Of a DNA stretch of 64,000 nt, positions 47,718 through 55,044 are shown in pieces. Below the pieces are notes generated by a model. The model worked only from the letters and a program-made list of their open reading frames with translations. It was not told the origin of the DNA and did not search any database. The DNA is from a virus. The translations under genes and the position numbers were made by a program. Location of the stretch: positions 1 through 64,000 of the IMG/VR virus record IMGVR_UViG_3300034760_000060; one strand, 5' to 3'. Numbering within the stretch: the stretch's first letter is position 1; each line of letters opens with the position of its first letter.

Positions 47718-48098
47718 ATGACCTTCAAAATCAAATCGACCGACCCGCGCAGCCAAGGCCCGTTCGTCGTGATCAACCGTGCCGACTTCAATCCGCAAGT
47801 GCATGAGCTGTACGGCGACGACAACGACCAAGCAGCGCTGGGCGAGCGCGTCCCCACCAAGGAAGAACTGCTGGCGGCGCACGAAGAGCTGGAACGCCGT
47901 GCCGCTACCGATGCGCGCAATGCGGCGGATCAGTTGACTCACATCCAGAAGCTGCAAGCCGACCTCGATGCCAAAGCCGCCAACCTGGATAAGCAGGCCG
48001 CAGCCCAGGAAATCGAAGCACAGCGCCTGCGCGCTGAAGCCGCAAAGCAGGCCGAAGGCGCCGCCCCAATGAGGATGAAGGCCAGCAAACACGAGTAA
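47718..48098 (+). CDS. Hypothetical head protein
   Basis: 126 residues from the ATG at 47718. A beta-like start (FKIKSTDPRSQGPFVVINRA) and a long Ala/Glu/Gln coiled coil (AADQLTHIQKLQADLDAKAA). Position after the coat gene suggests head stabilisation or a completion role; no domain recognised. Confidence 0.6.
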   Translation: MTFKIKSTDPRSQGPFVVINRADFNPQVHELYGDDNDQAALGERVPTKEELLAAHEELERRAATDARNAADQLTHIQKLQADLDAKAANLDKQAAAQEIEAQRLRAEAAKQAEGAAPMRMKASKHE

Positions 48099-48124
48099 CA
48101 CGATTCACGTCAGCACCAGTACCT

Positions 48125-48147
48125 GCCCGCCGTGCGCGGGCTTTTTT
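48125..48147 (+). terminator. Rho-independent terminator
   Basis: GCCCGC (48125-48130), CGTGC loop, GCGGGC (48136-48141), six T. Separates the coat pair from the hydrolase gene. Confidence 0.82.
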
Positions 48148-48167
48148 ACGTCCATACAAGGTAAAAC

Positions 48168-50039
48168 ATGACCACAATCGCCGCCGGCCAGCAGAGCACG
48201 ATTTTAGTACCAAAGGGGCAAGTAATTTCCATTGTCGGGATGGTTGGCGCCAGCGGCGTGGCATATCGCTTGAATCAAATTCTGGGGGGCACGAACTCGG
48301 TCCAGTCGTATCAGATCAGTTCTAGTCCGAGTGAGCCAATTGGCCCATTCCCGAACTCGGAAAAATTCTTGATCACTTGCTCTGTAGGGGCAATCCTGGC
48401 CACTGTGGATGCCCCGGCTGCTGTCACCTATGATGCGTCGGGCCCGCTATTCACGCCCTTGACTCTGGGTAGGATAATCCCGCGTGGGCGCCTCGTAGTA
48501 TGCGGGGATTCGCTCAGCCTTCATGGACAGCCGGGGCGCTGTGACCGGAATGCCCAGTTCCAATTCGCTACAACCACGGTCACGACGCCTGCGAATTTCG
48601 GCGGCCTGACCTGGATCGCCTACGGAATGGTTGATGGCCGGGCCAACGGTGGGGTCGCCCTCGCGAACGCAGGCACGCTGGCGAGTGATGCACAAGGACG
48701 TCTTTCATGGGCGTTTGCAGGCGATACCGCAGGGCCAGCTGTCGATGTGAGCACCGGTGGGTGGTTCTACCTAGAGAGCGGGACGCTGACACGCCACGGC
48801 ATCACTGTTGTTGTGCGAGGCGCTACGGCGCCAGTGCTCAACGCCAGCAGCGCCGTGCAGACGGCTGGAACGCCTGTGATCAACGACTACAATCTGACCG
48901 GTTTTGCCGCATACATCGCTGGCATGCTGGGCGATACGTTCAGCAGCTACGAAGCATGCGCAATTGCCGGCGCGACTACAGGGGATATTCTTAAGTTTTT
49001 GCCCCAGGCGTTCCAGCTGGGCACGGAGGTCGCCGTCATCACTGCTGGCGTGAACGATCTGCCGACAACGAGCGCAGCATGTGTCGCAACGATCGCCAAC
49101 CTCAAGAGCATCATCGATTTCGCGGCCAGCAAAGCGCGCTTCGTCTATGTAAACGAAATTTTCCCGGACATCCTTGCCACGCCGGCCATTGTTCGCAATC
49201 TGGCCTTGGTGTCGGAGGCGATCAAAAAATACTGCGCAACGAAGAAAAACGTCCGGTTCGTCAGCTCGTTCGACAAGCTGATCGCGCCCAATGCATATGT
49301 TATCGGTAGCGGCGCGGGTGGCAGGCCGGGTGCGTACCAAGCCGACAACCTGCACCTCAAGCCATTCGGCGCGTATTGGGCAGGAAAGGGGATCGCCGAC
49401 GCCATCGCAAAGGATTATGCAATCGAGCCTGGCGACCGGGGTACGGTGGCCACGTGGGATTCGACGCTGCAGCTGGGCTCGCTGAATTTGAACCCGACCC
49501 TGCGTGGCACTGCCGGCGCAGTTCCGGGCACCGGCATCACCGGCACAGCGCCCGATAGCTGGTCGCTCAATCGCGCCGGGTCAACGCAGCTGTGCACCAC
49601 CGCATTTGTTGCGGCGGCTGACGGCGGCATCGATTTCTGGACGATGGATGTATCTGGCGCGACCGCAGGCGATTACAACGAGCTTTCGCAGAGCGTGCCG
49701 TTGCCTGCCGGCGTCGCCGTAGGCGATTACGTGCAGTTTGCTTGCGAGACGGTGGTGCTGACCACGTCCGGGGCTGGGCTCAATATCTTCAACGTGTACG
49801 CGGTTACCAATGGAAATCTTCAGTCGGCGTATCTGCTGCAGACGTCCCAGAACGTCGCAAACTTCACCACGGAAGCGCCGGTTCTGCACCATCGGTCGGA
49901 GCCGATGGAGATTCTTCCAGGGGTGACCTCCTTCGCCATGCGGGTGCGAGCGGGTGCCGCCGGCGCGAGCGCAGGCACGGGCAAGGTGGGAATCCGCAAG
50001 TTCCGCTTCGAGAAGTGCGCCGCGCCGGTGTACGCCTAA
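48168..50039 (+). CDS. SGNH/GDSL hydrolase of the virion
   Basis: 623 residues. The catalytic blocks of SGNH esterases are present: GDS (113-115), Gly268 in AIAGATTG, GVND (294-297) and DNLH with Asp393/His396. Residues 1-100 are strand-rich and could anchor to the capsid; the C-terminal 190 residues form a beta-sandwich-like module, probably carbohydrate-binding. It would deacylate a surface polysaccharide or similar. Location between coat and connector genes is odd for an enzyme normally found with tail fibres. Confidence 0.85.
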   Translation: MTTIAAGQQSTILVPKGQVISIVGMVGASGVAYRLNQILGGTNSVQSYQISSSPSEPIGPFPNSEKFLITCSVGAILATVDAPAAVTYDASGPLFTPLTLGRIIPRGRLVVCGDSLSLHGQPGRCDRNAQFQFATTTVTTPANFGGLTWIAYGMVDGRANGGVALANAGTLASDAQGRLSWAFAGDTAGPAVDVSTGGWFYLESGTLTRHGITVVVRGATAPVLNASSAVQTAGTPVINDYNLTGFAAYIAGMLGDTFSSYEACAIAGATTGDILKFLPQAFQLGTEVAVITAGVNDLPTTSAACVATIANLKSIIDFAASKARFVYVNEIFPDILATPAIVRNLALVSEAIKKYCATKKNVRFVSSFDKLIAPNAYVIGSGAGGRPGAYQADNLHLKPFGAYWAGKGIADAIAKDYAIEPGDRGTVATWDSTLQLGSLNLNPTLRGTAGAVPGTGITGTAPDSWSLNRAGSTQLCTTAFVAAADGGIDFWTMDVSGATAGDYNELSQSVPLPAGVAVGDYVQFACETVVLTTSGAGLNIFNVYAVTNGNLQSAYLLQTSQNVANFTTEAPVLHHRSEPMEILPGVTSFAMRVRAGAAGASAGTGKVGIRKFRFEKCAAPVYA

Positions 50040-50065
50040 TCAACATCGAAATTCGAAAGACGCAC

Positions 50066-50581
50066 ATGAGCTTGATCGTTGAAGACGGTACCGGCCTGGC
50101 CGGCGCTGAGTCGTATGCCAGCGTTGTCGCAGCGGATGCGCGGCTCGGTGGCCTCGGTAACGCTGACTGGGTAGCGCTGACGGTGGCGAACAAGGAGATC
50201 GCGCTGCGGAAGGCGGCGATCTTCTTGGGAATCTATCGCACGCGCTGGGCCGGCCGCCGGATGTATCAGCACCAGGCGCTGGACTGGCCGCGCTACGGCG
50301 TGGTGGTCGACGGCTTCCCGGTGCTCAGTACCGTAGTGCCGGTCGACGTCGTGAAGGCATGCATTGATTTGGCCGCGCGCTCTAGCGCCGGCGAGGATCT
50401 GATGCCTGACCTCGACCTGGGCTCGAACGTGATCAAGAAGGACAAAACCGGACCTCTGGAAACAGAGTACTTCCAGAACACCACGGATGTGCGCGAGCGC
50501 TTCGTCGCCGTCGACGCGCTCCTGGCGCCGTACCTGGGCACGGCCAGCGGTTCGAACTCAATCAAGCTGGTACGGGGATGA
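50066..50581 (+). CDS. Head-tail connector, DnaT-like
   Basis: 171 residues from the ATG at 50066. SLIVEDGTGLAGAESYASVV, ADWVALTVANKEIALRKAAI, ALDWPRYGVVVDG and a C-terminal VDALLAPYLG match the DnaT_2-type proteins annotated as ssDNA-binding-like but encoded at the head-tail junction of siphophages. It likely forms the first connector ring. Confidence 0.8.
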   Translation: MSLIVEDGTGLAGAESYASVVAADARLGGLGNADWVALTVANKEIALRKAAIFLGIYRTRWAGRRMYQHQALDWPRYGVVVDGFPVLSTVVPVDVVKACIDLAARSSAGEDLMPDLDLGSNVIKKDKTGPLETEYFQNTTDVRERFVAVDALLAPYLGTASGSNSIKLVRG

Positions 50582-51057
50582 AACATCCATTGCGCAAGCC
50601 CGTGCGCCGGGTTCGCACGAAGCGTGAGTATGCGCCCACACGATCTGCAATTGCTCGACACTTTACCGCCTACCCGGTCATTGGCCTGCCATTTAAGGTA
50701 CGCGTCTACATTTCGCCGACCAGGCGCCACATGCAAAAAGCCGCCGAGTTCATCACCGGCTTTCCAGATCCGGAAGATTTTCATGGGATGGTGCGGCACT
50801 ACATGAGCAAGGTGACCGGGCGTTACGTTGTGCGCCCGCGGCACGTTGTTGCCGATATGTTCCTGAATGCCTCCGATCTGCGCCATAACGCGAATGAAAT
50901 CATTGCGCACGAATGCGGGCACGCTGGAATGGCGTGGGCCCGCCTTTGCAAGGCCAACTTGTCGACGATGGATGGTGAAGAGGTGTTGTGCTATGCGATC
51001 GGCGTACTACACAAGCAAATCATTGGCTTCGGCTATGGCATGGGGATCTGGAAATGA
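50578..51057 (+). CDS. Second HExxH mini metallopeptidase-like protein
   Basis: 159 residues, basic start (KHPLRKPVRRVRTKREYAP). EIIAHECGHAGMAW holds HECGH (111-115) and GEEVLCYAIG (133-142) could give the third ligand, so it has the layout of a zincin. No signal peptide. ATGA-coupled on both sides between connector genes. Could cut a head or connector protein, or be a structural relic of a peptidase. Confidence 0.6.
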   Translation: MKHPLRKPVRRVRTKREYAPTRSAIARHFTAYPVIGLPFKVRVYISPTRRHMQKAAEFITGFPDPEDFHGMVRHYMSKVTGRYVVRPRHVVADMFLNASDLRHNANEIIAHECGHAGMAWARLCKANLSTMDGEEVLCYAIGVLHKQIIGFGYGMGIWK

Positions 51058-51431
51058 CCGACTACACCAAGACCGCCGCGCGCGCTGACCAGTCGCTGCG
51101 CCGCAAGGGCGGCACCGTGGTGCTGCGCCGGGTGCTGGCTGGGACTTACGATCCGAGCACCGGTACCGGCACCGACGCCAGCACCATCGACTACGACGGC
51201 ACCGGCGTTAAGTTCGGCTACAAGGCTGAGGATATCGATGGCACGCTGATCAAGGCCGGCGATCAGCAGCTTTTGCTGTCTCCGCTCCAGCGTAACGGAA
51301 TGCCGATGCCAAAGCCCTCGACCTCGGACCTAATGCTGATCGGACCGAAGACCTACACCATTGAATCAAACGGTGAGGTCGAGCCGACTGACGTGCCTGT
51401 GCTGTTCACGCTGCAGCTGCGAGGTGTTTGA
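51054..51431 (+). CDS. Putative neck/head-tail joining protein
   Basis: 125 residues from the ATG at 51054. ARADQSLRRKGGTVVLRRVL then a beta-rich body (GVKFGYKAEDIDGTLIKAGD, PTDVPVLFTLQLRG) is the common text of a siphophage neck protein type. Placed between the DnaT-like connector and the gp10-like protein, as expected. Confidence 0.65.
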   Translation: MTDYTKTAARADQSLRRKGGTVVLRRVLAGTYDPSTGTGTDASTIDYDGTGVKFGYKAEDIDGTLIKAGDQQLLLSPLQRNGMPMPKPSTSDLMLIGPKTYTIESNGEVEPTDVPVLFTLQLRGV

Positions 51432-51925
51432 TGGCCGGCAAATCGTTCTCGCTCCAGATCGCGGCGTTCATCGCGAAGACCAAAGCGAATCAGGACCTGG
51501 CAGTGCGCGCCATCCTGATGAAGATCGACGGCCGGCTGGTCCAGCGCTCGCCGGTGGGTGACGCCACCTATTGGCAGCACGCGCCACCGAAGGGCTACAC
51601 CGGTGGCCGTTTTCGTGGCAACTGGCAACTATCCATCGGATCGCCAGCGTCCGGACCGGTCGACCTGGTGGACAAGACCGGCAGCGCGACCTTGGCTGCG
51701 CACGCCGGCACCATCGGCACCGCCAAGGCTGGCCAAGTCTTCTACCTGGTGAACAACCTCCCGTACGCCAAGCGAATCGAGGAGGGCTGGTCCCGCCAGG
51801 CGCCCGTCGGCTTGGTAGCCTTGACCGTGGTGGAGTTCCGCACGATCGTGGATGACGCGGTGAACGGCGTGCGCGCCGGCACAAGCGCCCAGGACTTCTC
51901 ACAAGGATTCTCGACCTACTCATGA
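51431..51925 (+). CDS. HK97 gp10-like tail completion protein
   Basis: 164 residues; ATG at 51431 overlaps the previous stop (TGATG). LAVRAILMKIDGRLVQRSPV, GRFRGNWQLS and VFYLVNNLPYAKRIEEGW fit gp10-like connectors, which join head and tail. The C-terminal helix (VALTVVEFRTIVDDAV) is typical. Confidence 0.8.
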   Translation: MAGKSFSLQIAAFIAKTKANQDLAVRAILMKIDGRLVQRSPVGDATYWQHAPPKGYTGGRFRGNWQLSIGSPASGPVDLVDKTGSATLAAHAGTIGTAKAGQVFYLVNNLPYAKRIEEGWSRQAPVGLVALTVVEFRTIVDDAVNGVRAGTSAQDFSQGFSTYS

Positions 51926-52323
51926 GCCAGATAAAAATCCGGGCCGCGCTGGAAACGGCGCTGGCCAGCATCGTGCCGCCCATCGACACCGCGAATCAGA
52001 ACTTCCCTTACACGCCGGTGACCGGGCAGCCGTATCAGGCCGTCTACCTGCTGCCTGCGCAGCCGAACAACTGGGCCATGGGCGACGCGTCGCGGCAAGA
52101 GCGCGGCATCTTCCAGATCAGCCTGCAATACCCAACAGGGCAGGGGCCGACCGCCGCCGGCGCGCGCGCCGAAACGATCCGGGCCCTATTTCACCGCGGC
52201 GCCAGCTTCACGAAGGATGGCATCACGGTCCAGGTCGAACGCACGCCAGAGATTGGTGAGGGCCGCGAGGACAACGGGCGCTGGATGCTGCCCGTACGCA
52301 TCCGGTACTTCTGCAACCTGTAA
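51922..52323 (+). CDS. Tail terminator protein
   Basis: 133 residues. KIRAALETALASIVPPIDTA, RGIFQISLQYPTGQGPTAAG and the final LPVRIRYFCNL match DUF4128-type tail terminators, which cap the tail tube. ATGA-coupled to the gp10-like gene and followed by a terminator. Confidence 0.82.
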   Translation: MSQIKIRAALETALASIVPPIDTANQNFPYTPVTGQPYQAVYLLPAQPNNWAMGDASRQERGIFQISLQYPTGQGPTAAGARAETIRALFHRGASFTKDGITVQVERTPEIGEGREDNGRWMLPVRIRYFCNL

Positions 52324-52341
52324 CAAGAACCACCCAACACA

Positions 52342-52365
52342 GATCGCCTCGGCGGTCTTTTTTTT
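52342..52365 (+). terminator. Rho-independent terminator
   Basis: GATCGC (52342-52347), CTCG loop, GCGGTC (52352-52357), eight T. Between tail terminator and tail tube genes. Confidence 0.8.
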
Positions 52366-52389
52366 CGACCAAAGAAAGGCAATCCCATC

Positions 52390-53595
52390 ATGGCAACAAC
52401 CGCAAACGGCATCGACACCTTAGTCGTCATCGGCAAACAGTCGGCCGAGGGCGTCAAGGCCCTGGCTCCCAACGGACGCTTCTACCCGCGCGTGACCGGC
52501 ACCTTCGATACCGACGCCGACAAGTACAGCTCGAACGAGATCGATCCGTCGCAGCAAATGACGGACACCAGGCTGGGCAATTTTCGCGTCAGCGGCGACA
52601 TCAAGGGCGAAGCATCCTGCGGCGCCTATTCGTTGCTGATGGCCGCGCTACTGCGCCGCGACTTCACCGTCGGCGGCGTCACCACCGCGCAGATCACCAT
52701 CTCGTCGGCTGCAGGCGGCCTGACCCGTTCGGCCGGCTCCTGGCTGGCGGATGGGCACCGCGCCGGTACCGTCGTGCGCATCACTGGCTTTGCCACCACT
52801 GGCGCCGCAAACAACGGCAAGAACTTTTTCGTCACCGGAGTCACCGCCCTGGTGCTGACGGGCCAGTTCATGGACGCCTCGGCAATGACGGTCAAGGCCG
52901 CTGGCGACACGGTCACCGTCACCGCGCCAGGTAAGCGCACGTTCACGCCGCTCCTGGGCCACACGAAAGACTGGTTCACCGTCGAAGTGCAAGACCCGAC
53001 GATCTCGGTCAACCGCGCCTTCATCGACCTCATGGTCAGCAAAATGGATATGGCGGTTCAGCCGAACGGCATGACCAGCTGCGACATCTCGTTCATGGGC
53101 AAGCTCGAAGGGCCAACCACGCCGGCCGCGTACTTCACCACCCCGGCCGCCGCGCCAACAAACGGCAAGTTCTCCGGCGCCACCGCTCTGCTGTCCGTCA
53201 ACGGCATTCCGTCGCAGATCTGCACGGGCATGTCGCTCTCGATCGACGGTCAGGTAAAGATCGATCCGGTCATCGGCAATAAGTACGCGACTGCCGCCTC
53301 GCGCGGGAAGGTGATGGGTACCGGCCAGTTCACGGTGCTGATGCAAGACGCAGTGTATATCGACTACTTCAAGGCCGAGACCGAAGTGTCCGTGGCCTAC
53401 GGCATGGCGTCCGACAGCTCGCCGCTGGCCAACGTCATGACCCTGGCGATGGGCCGCATCAAGATCACCTCGGCAAAGGTCTCGGACGGCGAGACGAACA
53501 AGATCATCACGTGTTCGTTCGATGTACTCAGGTATGTGGGGGCTGATGCACAACACGAAGGCAGTACGTTAAGTATTCAAGACTCCACCCTCTGA
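52390..53595 (+). CDS. Major tail tube protein
   Basis: 401 residues. GIDTLVVIGKQSAEGVKALA and FDTDADKYSSNEIDPSQQMT are typical of siphophage tube proteins, DIKGEASCGAYSLLMAALLR follows, and the C-terminal half is beta-rich. Residues about 105-180 (TISSAAGGLTRSAGSWLADG and on) look like an inserted extra domain. It builds the tail tube together with the tape measure. A homing nuclease gene follows 2 bp after its stop. Confidence 0.85.
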   Translation: MATTANGIDTLVVIGKQSAEGVKALAPNGRFYPRVTGTFDTDADKYSSNEIDPSQQMTDTRLGNFRVSGDIKGEASCGAYSLLMAALLRRDFTVGGVTTAQITISSAAGGLTRSAGSWLADGHRAGTVVRITGFATTGAANNGKNFFVTGVTALVLTGQFMDASAMTVKAAGDTVTVTAPGKRTFTPLLGHTKDWFTVEVQDPTISVNRAFIDLMVSKMDMAVQPNGMTSCDISFMGKLEGPTTPAAYFTTPAAAPTNGKFSGATALLSVNGIPSQICTGMSLSIDGQVKIDPVIGNKYATAASRGKVMGTGQFTVLMQDAVYIDYFKAETEVSVAYGMASDSSPLANVMTLAMGRIKITSAKVSDGETNKIITCSFDVLRYVGADAQHEGSTLSIQDSTL

Positions 53596-53597
53596 CC

Positions 53598-54146
53598 ATG
53601 ATCGAGGAATGGAAGTCTGTCGGAGGTGCCGAGGGTGCCTACGAAGTCAGCAGCTTGGGCGCCGTCCGATCGCTGGATCGGATGGTGAGCACGTTCAGCA
53701 AGACCAGGACGCCAATGAAGCGGCTGCAGCGTGGGCGCGTCTTGAGGACTTGGTTTGACTGTAACGGCTATGCCGTTGTCTACATCTGCGGGGACGGCCG
53801 CCGCGAGGCGATCAATGTGCACAGGATCGTTGCCTTTGCATTCTGTGCTACCCGGACAGGTTGTAACGACGTGAACCACATCAATGGCGACAAGGCCTGC
53901 AATGCGGCTACAAATCTTGAATGGATGACCCGAAAAGAGAATGTGGCTCACGCCATCGACATAGGACTGGTCAGCCGACGTATGCGCATCCTCTCCAAGT
54001 CAATTGAGACTGGGGAGCAGGTCGAGTACGAGTCAACCGCCGCCGCTGCATTAGCACTTGGCAACAAGAACAAGGGCGGCAACATTTCCAGCGCGGCCAA
54101 CGGCAAATTGAAACAGGCGTACGGCTTTCTCTGGTCGTACGTGTAA
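53598..54146 (+). CDS. NUMOD4-HNH homing endonuclease
   Basis: 182 residues. NUMOD4-like start (EEWKSVGGAEGAYEVSSLGA, VRSLDRMV), HNH core (INVHRIVAFAFC, NDVNHINGDKACNAATNLEW, MTRKENVAHAI) and a NUMOD1-like tail (YESTAAAALALGNKNKGGNI). Free-standing homing nucleases of this type spread into conserved phage genes. It separates the tail tube gene from the tail chaperone genes, which normally follow directly. Confidence 0.92.
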   Translation: MIEEWKSVGGAEGAYEVSSLGAVRSLDRMVSTFSKTRTPMKRLQRGRVLRTWFDCNGYAVVYICGDGRREAINVHRIVAFAFCATRTGCNDVNHINGDKACNAATNLEWMTRKENVAHAIDIGLVSRRMRILSKSIETGEQVEYESTAAAALALGNKNKGGNISSAANGKLKQAYGFLWSYV

Positions 54147-54173
54147 CCGATCAGGGCTACGCGCCCTGTGCTT

Positions 54174-54200
54174 GGCCCACCTCAGACGTGGGCCTTTTTT
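54174..54200 (+). terminator. Rho-independent terminator
   Basis: GGCCCAC (54174-54180), 7-nt loop, GTGGGCC (54188-54194), six T. It follows the homing nuclease gene and probably came with the tail tube operon. Confidence 0.85.
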
Positions 54201-54226
54201 ATTCCCAAAACAGAAAGCTCAAAACC

Positions 54227-54742
54227 ATGACTAGCGCACAAAACACTGCACTGAACACCGCTCAAACCATCGCTTCGGTCGGCTTCGACATCTCGAACTT
54301 CACCGCGCCCGCCGCCCAAGTCACCTTCAAGGTGCCAGTCATGTTCGACGACGACGGCGAGCCCACCCACGGCTTCATCATCGTCGGCAAGAACAGCGAC
54401 GAGCACCGCAACGAATGGGCTGCCGTGCGCGCAGAAGGCCGTCAACGCTCGGCCAATCGTCGCACTGCGATCGACGAAACGAAGATCGAGGGCGCCGAAA
54501 AGCTGGTCAGCCTCATCGATAGCAACAACAAGCGCCTGGCCGTTGCTGTGGTGGTCGGTTGGTATGGCTTCACCAGCGCAGGCGCGCCAGCTCCTTTCAA
54601 CAAGGCGCTGGTCGAGGCGGCTTTCAATAAATACCCAACCTGGCAGGAGCGCGTGCAGATCGCCATGGAGGACGACGCCAATTTTTTGAAAGTCTCGTCG
54701 CAAGCCTCCTTGCCTACGCCGGCCACCAGTTCGGCCGACTAA
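54227..54742 (+). CDS. Tail assembly chaperone (G-like)
   Basis: 171 residues from the ATG at 54227. QVTFKVPVMFDDDGEPTHGF, then RTAIDETKIEGAEKLVSLID and a helical C-terminus are typical of siphophage tail chaperones that coat the tape measure before tube assembly. Near its end lies the slippery T TTT TTG (54682-54688), at which a share of ribosomes shifts to -1 and makes the longer GT-type product. Confidence 0.8.
   Translation: MTSAQNTALNTAQTIASVGFDISNFTAPAAQVTFKVPVMFDDDGEPTHGFIIVGKNSDEHRNEWAAVRAEGRQRSANRRTAIDETKIEGAEKLVSLIDSNNKRLAVAVVVGWYGFTSAGAPAPFNKALVEAAFNKYPTWQERVQIAMEDDANFLKVSSQASLPTPATSSAD
54682..54688 (+). promoter_or_regulatory. -1 frameshift site
   Basis: Heptamer T-TTT-TTG in the zero frame (AAT TTT TTG). 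After slipping back one base the frame reads GAA AGT CTC and remains open to 55044, exactly up to the tape-measure start. This is the G/GT arrangement of lambda-type tails. Confidence 0.85.
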
Positions 54743-55044
54743 AGAAGGCAGGGGACGGCAGCGCCAAAGGCGATCACCTCGACGCCGCGCGCGCCAATCC
54801 GTTCTACAAGGCAGCCGCCGCGCCACCGGTGCCGCAGCTGCCGCCTGAGCTCGAATACATCTGGACCTGGTTCACGCGCTTGAACAAGAGGCGTCAGAAC
54901 GGCATGGACGTCAATCCGCTGTCGAGCCAGGAGATTCTGGCTTGGCAAGCCCGGCACCAGATCGCGATGGACCCGTTCGAGCAGGAAGTCATTGACCGCC
55001 TGGACGATCTGTTCCTGTACCACCACCACAAGAAAGAAGACTAA
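54688..55044 (+). CDS. Frameshift extension of tail chaperone (GT)
   Basis: 118-codon -1 frame (the product is joined at 54688 to the 154 codons before it, 272 residues). It reads ESLVASLLAYAGHQFGRLKK, then RANPFYKAAAAPPVPQLPPE and a helical T domain (LEYIWTWFTRLNKRRQNGMD) that ends just before the tape measure. There is no good start codon upstream in this frame; an internal ATG at 54829 has no ribosome site. Confidence 0.85.
   Translation, partial: ESLVASLLAYAGHQFGRLKKAGDGSAKGDHLDAARANPFYKAAAAPPVPQLPPELEYIWTWFTRLNKRRQNGMDVNPLSSQEILAWQARHQIAMDPFEQEVIDRLDDLFLYHHHKKED

Noticed and set aside
54829-55044. Independent 71-residue gene before the tape measure
   Set aside because: No ribosome site, and the frame is open back to the slippery heptamer, so it is the frameshift extension.
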